A DNA stretch of 48,989 bases, taken from NCBI RefSeq assembly GCF_001561995.1, contig NZ_LLWC01000035.1:1-48989 (forward strand), given 5' to 3'. Position numbers and translations under genes: made by a program. Below, in pieces: positions 23,995 to 31,008 of this stretch (position 1 is its first letter; every line of letters begins with the position of its first letter). The notes beneath the pieces were generated by a model. It searched no databases. It worked only from the letters and a program-made list of their open reading frames with translations, and was not told the origin of the DNA. This stretch comes from Polycladidibacter hongkongensis (GTDB taxonomy: Bacteria; Pseudomonadota; Alphaproteobacteria; Rhizobiales; Stappiaceae).

Positions 23995-24255
23995 ATGAAA
24001 ACGCTAACTGTATCGCTTTCTCCCCAGCAAGTGGGCAGGCTCAACGCTGCCGTAGCATCAGGCTCTTACGCTTCAAATAGTGAGGTTGTTCGTGAGGCAT
24101 TACGCCTCTGGGAACAACGGCAAGAGATCCAAAAATTTGAGGTTCTCCGCCTGAAGCGTGCCTATGAAGAAGGCATGGCAAGCGGCGAAGGCCGGAGAAT
24201 TGATGCTCCTACTTTACTCGCTGAATTGAAGGCAGAAGATAGAGCGAGTGACTAA
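23995..24255 (+). CDS. parD: ParD-family ribbon-helix-helix antitoxin
   Basis: An 86-residue antitoxin, MKTLTVSLSPQQVGRLNAAV followed by SYASNSEVVREALRLWEQR, the ParD/CC2985 ribbon-helix-helix pattern; the C-terminal half should bind the toxin. An ATG at 23980 five codons earlier is possible, but the promoter would then leave no 5' leader. It overlaps parE by 8 bp. Confidence 0.88.
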   Translation: MKTLTVSLSPQQVGRLNAAVASGSYASNSEVVREALRLWEQRQEIQKFEVLRLKRAYEEGMASGEGRRIDAPTLLAELKAEDRASD

Positions 24256-24535
24256 GTACGTTTTAAGTCCCCGTGCTGAGCAGGATATTCGCAATATCTG
24301 GCGGGAGATCGCGCAGCTCAACGAGCCAGCAGCCGATGACCTCGTCTACCGCCTCTTCAATAAATTTGAATTGGCAGCCACTCATCCTCAAATGGGCGCA
24401 CCCCGTCCTGAACTCAGTCAAACAGCCCGTATCCTCGTTGAAGGTAGTTATATTGTTATTTACGAACCAAATCATGACGAGATATTCGTTGTCGCAGTGG
24501 TCTATGGTGGAAGAAATCCTGTAAACTGGTTATGA
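24248..24535 (+). CDS. parE: ParE-family toxin
   Basis: A 95-residue RelE/ParE-superfamily toxin: YVLSPRAEQDIRNIWREIAQ at the N-terminus, LAATHPQMGAPRPEL in the middle, and RILVEGSYIVIYEPN with VVYGGRNPVNWL at the end. ParE toxins poison DNA gyrase; the substrate of this one is assumed from the family. It starts at GTG 24248 inside the end of parD. It lies between repA and repC, so it stabilises the replicon. Confidence 0.9.
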   Translation: MTKYVLSPRAEQDIRNIWREIAQLNEPAADDLVYRLFNKFELAATHPQMGAPRPELSQTARILVEGSYIVIYEPNHDEIFVVAVVYGGRNPVNWL

Positions 24536-24728
24536 GGCAGGCCACACGCTTGAAACCTCACGATCGACACCGAGTTTGTTGTCAATACTTGCGCCCCTGG
24601 ACCTCATTAGCACCGCTCGCTCACGCTCCTCTAGCGTTTCCCAATTCTGATGTGATCTGGGCTGAACGGGGCCCCTAGATATAAAGGCGGGAGCATCCAT
24701 TCTAGCTTGCGAGGAAGCGGCGCCTGAT

Positions 24729-24941
24729 ATGCACCCTGATTTTGCCAGTATCACACCAGAGTTTTTCCTAGAGGCCGTAATTTTCCAAACCAAGCAAGGT
24801 CGTTTTGCCGCCATTGGGCGATTGGCTGATGGGACGGTAACAACCATATTCGCCGCTCTAGGAACCCAAGGGATTGCGATTATTTCCCTGCGTCCTGCCA
24901 GTAAAAAGGAGATAGCAGCCTATGACGAAAAAGAGGTTTGA
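24729..24941 (+). pseudogene. brnT: BrnT-family toxin, apparently 5'-truncated
   Basis: The 70-residue frame carries the middle and C-terminal part of a BrnT RNase toxin (FFLEAVIFQTKQGRFAAIG, then GTQGIAIISLRPASKKEIAA). Typical BrnT proteins are ~90 residues and begin with an FEWDxxK motif, which is missing; the frame upstream back to ~24670 encodes unrelated residues. A recombination event after parE has probably replaced the 5' end. An ATG at 24729 with a GAGGAAG site upstream means a shortened product may still be made. Positions 24536-24728 hold no other gene. Confidence 0.65.
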
Positions 24942-25221
24942 TCCGCTCCATGCCAAACAGCACGGATATACAAAGCAGGATTGGGATGGGGTTGATAGTC
25001 CTGAGCTTGATAGCAGTGAGTTAGCAAGCGCAACAACCTTGCAAGAGGCATTGCCCGAACTGGCGCAAGCTATCGTTAAACGGGGGCGGCCTAAGTCCGC
25101 CAGCCACAAAGTTCCAGTGTCCTTGCGCCTTGATGAGGACCTTGTTGCTGCCTTGCGCAAAAGCGGCAAGGGTTGGCAGTCTCGTGTTAACGCCGCGCTG
25201 CGCGATTTCGCGAAGATATAG
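24922..25221 (+). CDS. brnA: BrnA-family antitoxin
   Basis: A 99-residue BrnA antitoxin. The ribbon-helix-helix at the C-terminus is typical (VPVSLRLDEDLVAALRKSGK, then WQSRVNAALRDFAKI). The start overlaps the brnT end by 20 bp. The antitoxin is intact while the toxin looks shortened. Confidence 0.88.
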   Translation: MTKKRFDPLHAKQHGYTKQDWDGVDSPELDSSELASATTLQEALPELAQAIVKRGRPKSASHKVPVSLRLDEDLVAALRKSGKGWQSRVNAALRDFAKI

Positions 25222-25323
25222 GCCCAGTTAAGTATTGTGCTCTCTTCAGCACTTGTTCTTCAAGATGGCCATATATGCAGCTATGTGCCCACTGAGACGC
25301 TTTTAGTAGGGGCAGAAAGGCCA

Positions 25324-25346
25324 AAGGCAACCACTTGGGTTGCCTT
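25324..25346. terminator. Hairpin downstream of brnA
   Basis: A 9-bp perfect stem AAGGCAACC / GGTTGCCTT with a 5-nt loop. No T-run follows. It is a candidate terminator between brnA and the convergent small gene at 25441. Confidence 0.45.
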
Positions 25347-25440
25347 GGTAACTAGTGCCCCCAAAGAGGGCGGCAGAGACGATAAACGCCCTGTATGTGA
25401 AATTTAGGTCAATTAGCCCTTGATGGGGAATAGACCGCTG

Positions 25441-25641
25441 TTACCTCAATAAGTGAATTACTGCATTCCGGCTTGCTGGGGGTATTGAAGAATATCTCTT
25501 TCCGCTCAGAACCTCAGATACACGACCTTGATTGATCGACCCGAGACGACTGGCAATTTCATGCTGATGAAGATCAGAGTAAGCAGCAAGGGCTTTGATT
25601 TGTGCAGCGATATCCGCTGTTAAAGGCGTTCTGTTTCTCAT
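25441..25641 (-). CDS. Small helix-turn-helix protein
   Basis: A 66-residue protein that is nearly all DNA-binding domain: YSDLHQHEIASRLGSINQGR followed by VSEVLSGKRYSSI. The GSINQGRVSEVLSGK stretch is seen in many small unannotated alphaproteobacterial regulators. ATG 25641 follows AGGAATTAG. It may control the neighbouring rep or toxin-antitoxin genes. Confidence 0.65.
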   Translation of the reverse strand: MRNRTPLTADIAAQIKALAAYSDLHQHEIASRLGSINQGRVSEVLSGKRYSSIPPASRNAVIHLLR

Positions 25642-25740
25642 GCTAATTCCTATTTTGGCTTGACACTTGCCAGCTAGGGAAGCAAAACAGCGTTACCACA
25701 CAACTATTTTGGCGCAAGCAAGCATCAAACGTAGTCAAAT

Positions 25741-25776
25741 AAAAATGCGGCCCGAATCTATCGGAGCCGCATTTTT
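25741..25776. terminator. Bidirectional terminator
   Basis: An 11-bp perfect stem AAAAATGCGGC / GCCGCATTTTT has T-runs on both strands. It stands in the gene-free stretch 25642-25995, which otherwise shows only AT-rich spacer. Confidence 0.75.
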
Positions 25777-25954
25777 ATTAGCACAAGCGCATTATATAAA
25801 CAACTACCACCTGCACGTGTATCCGCATTATACACCACGCATTCAATATGTCAATATATTTCCACAGATTGTTGTCATTAATGCACTTAGAATACGACTT
25901 TTGCTCTAAAAGATTTGCATCTCTAAGCTTCAGTTCAGCCGAACCAAGGATAGA

Positions 25955-25988
25955 AAAGGGCGAGAAACTGCCATTCGTCTCGCCCTTT
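25955..25988 (-). terminator. Terminator of the lipoprotein gene
   Basis: An 11-bp perfect stem AAAGGGCGAGA / TCTCGCCCTTT with a 12-nt loop, followed on the minus strand by TTTTC, 7 bp past the stop codon at 25996. Confidence 0.85.
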
Positions 25989-25995
25989 GTTACAG

Positions 25996-26421
25996 CTATT
26001 TCAGCTCGTTCAAAGCCCGCTGAAGGCGGCCGCCGTCTGGGCTGTCAAGCAATGTTACCCGCTCTTGCTTGGCGGTGTCAGGGCTGACCAACATATCAAA
26101 GCCCCCAGTTACAAGCGTCCCCCCATCAACCTTGCTAAAGCGCAGGGTGATTTCTGCCTGTGGCAGGCCGGTGCTGTAGGAAGCGTGGGTTTTGCGCTCT
26201 GCGCTGTTGGTTTCAAGCGGCATACGAAGCACCGCCTTTGAAGAGGTGGACGAACGCAGACGGAAGCCGCGGTTCTGGAACAGGCGGATTGCATCGGCCT
26301 TGGTGGTCGCAACAGGCTTGCTGACATAGACCTGCGGCGGGTTTTGTGAAGAGACATTGCTGACGGTTTGGCAGGCGACAAGCATCAGCGCCAGCGCGGC
26401 GCTTACAATCAAGCGTTTCAT
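25996..26421 (-). CDS. Lipoprotein of unknown function
   Basis: A 141-residue protein with a lipoprotein signal: MKRLIVSAALALMLVACQTV, lipobox LVAC, so it is predicted to be lipidated at the cysteine and carried to the outer membrane. The mature part has a serine/proline linker (SNVSSQNPPQVYVSKPV) and a compact beta-rich domain (EITLRFSKVDGGTLVTGGFD). It is not recognised. GGAG stands 10 bp before ATG 26421. It lies between repC and the small HTH gene, with a type II leader core upstream. Confidence 0.65.
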   Translation of the reverse strand: MKRLIVSAALALMLVACQTVSNVSSQNPPQVYVSKPVATTKADAIRLFQNRGFRLRSSTSSKAVLRMPLETNSAERKTHASYSTGLPQAEITLRFSKVDGGTLVTGGFDMLVSPDTAKQERVTLLDSPDGGRLQRALNELK

Positions 26422-26527
26422 ATTCAAAATACTCCAGAAGCGGGAAACATCCGTCCTTATTTGTGACGGTACATCCCCCAGTTATGACCAAAATAGATGC
26501 ACCAAACGCCCCAACGTGTCGGGGTCG

Positions 26528-26665
26528 CTTTCTTTCTTCTCGACGCAGAAAACGGGGAGGGCGGGTCAATGAAACCGCATGGCCGTCCATCAGCTTTGGC
26601 TACAAAGCTGTGCGTCGGGTGAGGATTGAAATTGAGCTGCAAGCCCCTTCTGCCAAGGGCAACAG
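26528..26665 (-). promoter_or_regulatory. Type II leader core, copy 4
   Basis: This keeps CGGGTCAATGAAACCGC, the hairpin CAGCTTTGGCTACAAAGCTG and the GAGGATTGAAATTGA stretch of the type II leaders. It lies between repC and the lipoprotein gene, 11 kb from the nearest full copy. Confidence 0.7.
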
Positions 26666-26679
26666 CAAAGAGCAGGGGG

Positions 26680-28026
26680 TCACGTCTTGGCCCCCTCCTG
26701 CACCACTTTCGCCATGAGGCCAAACACGGACTTGTGCAAATGCAATTCGCCGGTCGGGGCTTTGGCAATCAGTGCGCGCAAGAACCCGCCGGCACTGCGC
26801 ACAGGATTATCAGGATCGCGCATGCGCCGGTCGGCAATAATCACCGCCAGCGCGGCGGCATTGGCACCGATCACCCCGCAGGCCGCCTGCCAAGCAGACT
26901 GATTGATGCCCAGATATCCGGCATAGCTTTGCGCCGCAAATCCAAGGGATTGCCACGTCATTTGGCTATCATTGGTCTGCCAATGGAAACGGAACTCTTC
27001 GGTAATGATGGTTTGAACCTGGTCGAGTGTGACGTGTTCAATGCCGCTGGTTGAAAGGGCTTGTTCTGTTAGAAATTCGCGATCAGGCTCTTTTTTTCTA
27101 GAGCCATTATCGGCGTTAGCCGATTTTGATATTTTCAAGTCAGCTTCGTTAGAAGCTGGCCGCATATTTTCAGCGTGCTTACAAATTACTGAATTATTAG
27201 AGCTTGTATTTTGAGTATTATATTGTCGGAAGTTTTCTTCCGCCCTGTCGGAAATTTCTGGTGCATTATCCGCAGGTTTTGGCGGTTTTTTACACAGGCA
27301 CGCTTGCGCTTGTTCAAGCAAGAGCTCCAACTGCCTACGCGCAGATCGCAGCGCGTGAAGATCCCACCCCAGAAGCGCACGGCCGCCAACACGTTTCATG
27401 GCCTCGTGCAACTGCGCACACAAGGTTTCAGGCAGATCACACTGCGCGGTTACCGCATCCTGCATGGCCTGCGATATACAGCGGCGCAAGCTGCTGATCC
27501 GGCGCCCTTCCTGCTTGCGATCAAGAGCGTCCTGCCGTTTGGCCTCCCGTAACGCCAGCCACTTGCTGTAAAGCTGGGTCATGGGCGCAAACGAAACACC
27601 ATAGCCGTATTCGATGTAGCCTTGCCTGTTTCTGCGACCAAAACGGCGGTGATTGCCCGAAGAACGCCACAGCAGCACACCGGCCTTATGCAAGGCGGCC
27701 TCGATGTTCTGCACTTGCCGTGCGCTGACATTCAGCACCTCCGCAAGGGCATTTACAGACAAGAACACAATGGGCTCCTGCCCGTGTTCCCAGTCTTGGG
27801 GCTGGGTGTATCGCAAACACCGCGACAGATAGCGCAGGCAGACAGGGCTAAGGCCAATAGCCGGCCCCAGATCCTCCGCAAGGGTTAGTAACTCCCAGTG
27901 GCTAACCCCTTCAGGTAGCCCTACATACTCTTGTGCACCGGCATAAATCGCCCGGTCGGCCCGCCGCGCCACAAGATGCGCGCAGTCCCGAGCCGAAAAG
28001 TCCGGCTCCAACTCGTGAATATCCAT
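26680..28026 (-). CDS. repC: RepC replication initiator
   Basis: A 448-residue RepC-type initiator. The N-terminal winged-helix region is recognisable: HWELLTLAEDLGPAIGLSPV, later VLNVSARQVQNIEAALHKAG and RRFGRRNRQGYIEYGYGVSF, followed by a divergent middle and the conserved C-terminal MTWQSLGFAAQSYAGYLGIN and DRRMRDPDNPVRSAGGFLRA. In RepABC plasmids the origin lies inside or next to repC, so oriV is expected here. I start at ATG 28026 after AGGTGG. It is not in an operon with repAB; 3.1 kb with parDE, brnTA and two other genes separates them and it lies upstream rather than downstream. Confidence 0.88.
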   Translation of the reverse strand: MDIHELEPDFSARDCAHLVARRADRAIYAGAQEYVGLPEGVSHWELLTLAEDLGPAIGLSPVCLRYLSRCLRYTQPQDWEHGQEPIVFLSVNALAEVLNVSARQVQNIEAALHKAGVLLWRSSGNHRRFGRRNRQGYIEYGYGVSFAPMTQLYSKWLALREAKRQDALDRKQEGRRISSLRRCISQAMQDAVTAQCDLPETLCAQLHEAMKRVGGRALLGWDLHALRSARRQLELLLEQAQACLCKKPPKPADNAPEISDRAEENFRQYNTQNTSSNNSVICKHAENMRPASNEADLKISKSANADNGSRKKEPDREFLTEQALSTSGIEHVTLDQVQTIITEEFRFHWQTNDSQMTWQSLGFAAQSYAGYLGINQSAWQAACGVIGANAAALAVIIADRRMRDPDNPVRSAGGFLRALIAKAPTGELHLHKSVFGLMAKVVQEGAKT

Positions 28027-28035
28027 TTTTCCCAC

Positions 28036-28233
28036 CTACAAAATTGGCGGAAAACCCGAGGCAAATTTAGCGCGCAAGAATCCGTTCGCAAAAAAGATGC
28101 GTTTTAGACTTGCAAAATTTTTAGGAGATGCGTAGAAAAAGGGTGCTAAGTGTTTTTCTAGCTTCTCCTCGGTTGCCTCCGGCTTCCGGGGTTTTGCTTT
28201 TTTAGGGCCTAGCCCAGTGAATTTTCTTCCCAC
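28036..28233 (-). CDS. Possible 65-residue leader ORF upstream of repC
   Basis: A basic open frame (MGRKFTGLGPKKAKPRKPEA, then EEKLEKHLAPFFYASPKNFA) ending 10 bp before repC. It has no clear ribosome-binding site and no recognised family. It may be a leader peptide, a decayed gene or chance; the surrounding 28027-28362 region should also carry the repC promoter. Confidence 0.3.
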   Translation of the reverse strand: MGRKFTGLGPKKAKPRKPEATEEKLEKHLAPFFYASPKNFASLKRIFFANGFLRAKFASGFPPIL

Positions 28234-28362
28234 ATTTGAGTGCTGTTAACCATAAAACTTACGCAGCTTTGGTTTCTGGTACAACAAAACATTACACATG
28301 AAACAAGTTTTGCACCATTAACCTAGTAAAACTCAGGGTTTTCGCTTGGTTTTCAGGGGCGC

Positions 28363-28599
28363 TTACTCGTTCATTATCCTTTCGTACTCCGCCATGACTG
28401 ATTTGAGCCTTAGTAACTCATAGTCACGCGAATCTGCCTCCAATCTCTCCATTGCTTCACAGATCCGATTCATGTCCTCGGAGCTGACCAAAACATGGGT
28501 TGGTCTTGCCCGTCGGCAAATAAGAACTGGTTCGCGCTGTGCCTCATCCAGAACCTGCGCAAGGTTGGTCCGAAAGCTCGAAATGGTGTGCGTCCGCAT
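28363..28599 (-). CDS. Phd/YefM-family antitoxin without a toxin gene
   Basis: A 78-residue antitoxin: MRTHTISSFRTNLAQVLDEA, then PVLICRRARPTHVLVSSEDM, the Phd/YefM DNA-binding domain, with a helical C-terminus (NRICEAMERLEADSRDYELL). I use ATG 28599 with GGAAT before it. No Doc, YoeB or RelE gene follows: the next 130 bp on the minus strand are non-coding. It may be an orphan that blocks a chromosomal toxin or regulates the divergent M48 protease gene. Confidence 0.8.
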   Translation of the reverse strand: MRTHTISSFRTNLAQVLDEAQREPVLICRRARPTHVLVSSEDMNRICEAMERLEADSRDYELLRLKSVMAEYERIMNE

Positions 28600-28668
28600 G
28601 ATGATTCCAAAAGTCATTACAGATGCAACAGAGCTAGCACATGTTCCCTAGCGGGCAAACTGATTTAT

Positions 28669-28697
28669 TTGCACTTTATCTGCATATATGCTATTCT
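28669..28697 (+). promoter_or_regulatory. Promoter of the M48 protease gene with operator-like palindrome
   Basis: TTGCAC (28669-28674), a 17-bp spacer and TATTCT (28692-28697) form a good sigma-70 promoter. GTACCATTGGTAC at 28699-28711 is palindromic and covers the expected start of transcription, which suggests repression, possibly by the divergent Phd-type protein. Confidence 0.65.
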
Positions 28698-28728
28698 AGT
28701 ACCATTGGTACAAATTGGAACATTTGAA

Positions 28729-29616
28729 ATGAAATTTCTCCGCCATCTCTATGCTGTGCTTACAAAGATACTTTCGTTACTGTCTGCGTTCGCTGCAGCC
28801 GTTTTTACGTGCTGCATCATCATTCCCATAACACTATCAATTGCGCATTTCGTATTTGATGTTGTTGACCTCAACGGCATACGATTTTTGACTGTCTGTG
28901 CAGTGATTTCTGCAAGCCTTCTACTTCCCGTGCATTTTTTTATTCAAACACCCTTACTCATAGACAAAATAGTAGATCTTCATTCCGGCTATCGAAGTCC
29001 TTCTCAAAGAGAATATGTAGTAATTCAGAATGCATATGAGAATTATCGAAAACGCTCATTACAAAATGGAGTAAATCCGGTAGGTCTACGCATTACCGTT
29101 GATGATGATGGCGATGTTAATGCATTTGCATACGGGAAAAATTCTGTAGCCCTTAGCCGAGGTCTGCTTAAATATGCTCAAAGCAAGCCAGACGGTCATG
29201 AGCAACTTATGGCTGTCATTGCACATGAGGCAGGTCATCATAGACATGGAGATTGTTTGCACTCCATCGCTATGTTGCTTCTAGTCCTCCCAGCATATCT
29301 AGCTACAGGGTTTAACAACCTATTATGCAAAATCCCGCTTATTGGTCTCTTTGTAAATTTGTTTACCGTGGCTGCACTTACCCCTTACATCTTTGCAATT
29401 TTTATCAAAAACTATAGCAGCACAACACAGGAGTATTTGGCTGATGAATTTGCTGCCAAAAGCCTTGGCCCGGAAGGGGTGAAGGCCCTGCTTGATTACT
29501 TTTCTAATCATGACGAACGACCCAAGGGAGGGATCTTGAGCACCCTAACAAGATCACACCCACCTTCTGAGCTTCGCCGGGACAACATCGAAAAGCGGTT
29601 TCCAGTTGCTACCTAG
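28729..29616 (+). CDS. M48-family membrane zinc metalloprotease
   Basis: A 295-residue membrane protease of the HtpX/Ste24-like M48 family. Two or three N-terminal membrane segments (ILSLLSAFAAAVFTCCIIIP; FLTVCAVISASLLLPVHFFI) precede the catalytic motif AVIAHEAGHHRHGD with HExxH, and the third zinc ligand is in QEYLADEFAAKSLG. Another pair of membrane segments lies between them. HtpX-type proteases degrade damaged membrane proteins; on a conjugative plasmid it might trim transfer-channel or entry-exclusion proteins. ATG 28729 has a weak ribosome-binding site but a strong promoter. It converges on traI with an 8-bp overlap of the 3' ends. Confidence 0.85.
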   Translation: MKFLRHLYAVLTKILSLLSAFAAAVFTCCIIIPITLSIAHFVFDVVDLNGIRFLTVCAVISASLLLPVHFFIQTPLLIDKIVDLHSGYRSPSQREYVVIQNAYENYRKRSLQNGVNPVGLRITVDDDGDVNAFAYGKNSVALSRGLLKYAQSKPDGHEQLMAVIAHEAGHHRHGDCLHSIAMLLLVLPAYLATGFNNLLCKIPLIGLFVNLFTVAALTPYIFAIFIKNYSSTTQEYLADEFAAKSLGPEGVKALLDYFSNHDERPKGGILSTLTRSHPPSELRRDNIEKRFPVAT

Positions 29617-30661
29617 AGTGTCCTGCCTGTCTCCTTTGTTGCTCTAAAGCCTCAATTTCTGCCGCCGCAGAGCGTTTAAATGTCGAGAAAATGGTTTGGT
29701 ATTGCTGCACGAGCTGCGCCGCTTCTGCGTCCAAGACGAGTTGCGAGCGTAAAAAAGCACGCCAGTTGCGCTCTTTGCTTTTCTTTTTCCTGTACTCCTC
29801 CCACAGCTTGGAACGCTCATGTGAACGGATTACGGGGCGTTGCTTATATTCATCGAGCTTCCGCTTGTCGCGCTGATTGCTACGAGGCATGAACACGCCG
29901 AATTTCTCTTCAAGCTTGGCTTTGGAAAGCCCTCGGTCGATGCCGGTCGCTTTCACCGTTTCCGGTCCATCAAGATTGTAAAACACCAAGCCATTGGCAC
30001 GGCGTTTGACGCCAACACCCAAGGCGTCAAGAGAAGAATGAAACTGCTCCCAAGTCTGGGCCTTCTCCTTCATCTTCATCAGCGCCTCGCGGTGGCCTTT
30101 AAGGTAGCTGGTAAAGCTCTCCTCCCATGTATTGTGCTCTTTATCTCGCTCCTTCTGCATGCGCCGTTCAGCCTCACCTATTCCATTGTCAATCTTGAGG
30201 CCGTGCTTGAGCTCCATTTGTTTGCAAACTTTATCCAGAATTAGATAGTCGTAGCGTTTCTGGACGTTTCTGTAGGTCTGCGGACACACCTTGGAATAGA
30301 CAATATGCATATGGAAATTGTCGGTATTGATATGGGTCGCAGCGACACGCTGGTGGTTTTCGTAACCCAGCGCTTTGGAGAACTCCTTCTCAATATCGCG
30401 CAGGGCTTCACTGCTTGGCTTTTCATCGCGAAAGCTAACGACCACATGATAGTTCTTGTCGGCCTTTGAACGGGTGTTCATGCTTTGCGTCACTTCCACC
30501 TCGGCAATCGCCAACTCAAGATCGTTTACCCTGTCGCCCGCCAAACAATTGCTTATCCATAACTCGTCCAGCTTCTCCCCTGTCTCCTTGGCCGCAGCCA
30601 CATACTCGGCCAGCTCCTTGAAAGGGGCAGGAACCGTTCTATTGGAACGCTTGGCGATCAT
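29609..30661 (-). CDS. traI: Relaxase, RP4 TraI-like (MOBP)
   Basis: A 350-residue relaxase whose N-terminal half follows RP4 TraI closely by eye: MIAKRSNRTVPAPFKELAEY with Y20 as likely catalytic tyrosine, then SFRDEKPSSEALRDIEKEFS and the metal-binding motif HINTDNFHMHIVYSK (H110, H117, H119, D114). It nicks oriT, stays bound to the 5' end and leads the strand into the recipient. It is shorter than RP4 TraI (~730 residues) because the C-terminal part is absent. It overlaps traJ by 4 bp and is the last gene of the long transfer operon. Confidence 0.92.
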   Translation of the reverse strand: MIAKRSNRTVPAPFKELAEYVAAAKETGEKLDELWISNCLAGDRVNDLELAIAEVEVTQSMNTRSKADKNYHVVVSFRDEKPSSEALRDIEKEFSKALGYENHQRVAATHINTDNFHMHIVYSKVCPQTYRNVQKRYDYLILDKVCKQMELKHGLKIDNGIGEAERRMQKERDKEHNTWEESFTSYLKGHREALMKMKEKAQTWEQFHSSLDALGVGVKRRANGLVFYNLDGPETVKATGIDRGLSKAKLEEKFGVFMPRSNQRDKRKLDEYKQRPVIRSHERSKLWEEYRKKKSKERNWRAFLRSQLVLDAEAAQLVQQYQTIFSTFKRSAAAEIEALEQQRRQAGHSR

Positions 30662-31008
30662 CGTTTGATCTCCAATACGGTTTCCTTGAGCTGGTTTTTT
30701 ATCTGCGAAATATCGTCGATCAATGAAGCAATTGCCTCATGATTGGCGCGCATGTCGGCGCGAGACAAAGCATCGTTAAACAGGTTGCCCAGGCGTGCCA
30801 GATCCGCATTTACCTGCAGCATGCCCTTGACACTCAACAACTGGTTCTCGTTCGGAAGCTCGCCGTTTTGCAAAGCCTGCTCAATGATTGAGGACACGCT
30901 CCGCTTCAGCCGTTTCTTGCGCCTCAGAAGATCTTTGTGCACCTCTGGCAACAAATAGGTGACCACCCGCACGCGTCTGTCTTTGGGGGCAAGGGGAGGG
31001 CGGCTCAT
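30658..31008 (-). CDS. traJ: TraJ/MobC-like relaxosome accessory protein
   Basis: A 116-residue basic protein in the position and style of RP4 TraJ: RRVRVVTYLLPEVHKDLLRR gives a ribbon-helix-helix-like start, and VNADLARLGNLFNDALSRAD matches the N-x-N/D-L-x-R-L-G-N-L segment of the MobC/TraJ family. It binds next to nic and loads TraI. I start it at ATG 31008, which overlaps the end of the primase gene by 4 bp, with GGGAGC upstream. Confidence 0.85.
   Translation of the reverse strand: MSRPPLAPKDRRVRVVTYLLPEVHKDLLRRKKRLKRSVSSIIEQALQNGELPNENQLLSVKGMLQVNADLARLGNLFNDALSRADMRANHEAIASLIDDISQIKNQLKETVLEIKR

Noticed and set aside
26457-26768. 103-residue minus-strand frame between repC and the lipoprotein gene
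   Set aside because: It is a translation of the type II leader repeat, which gives similar frames wherever the leader occurs.
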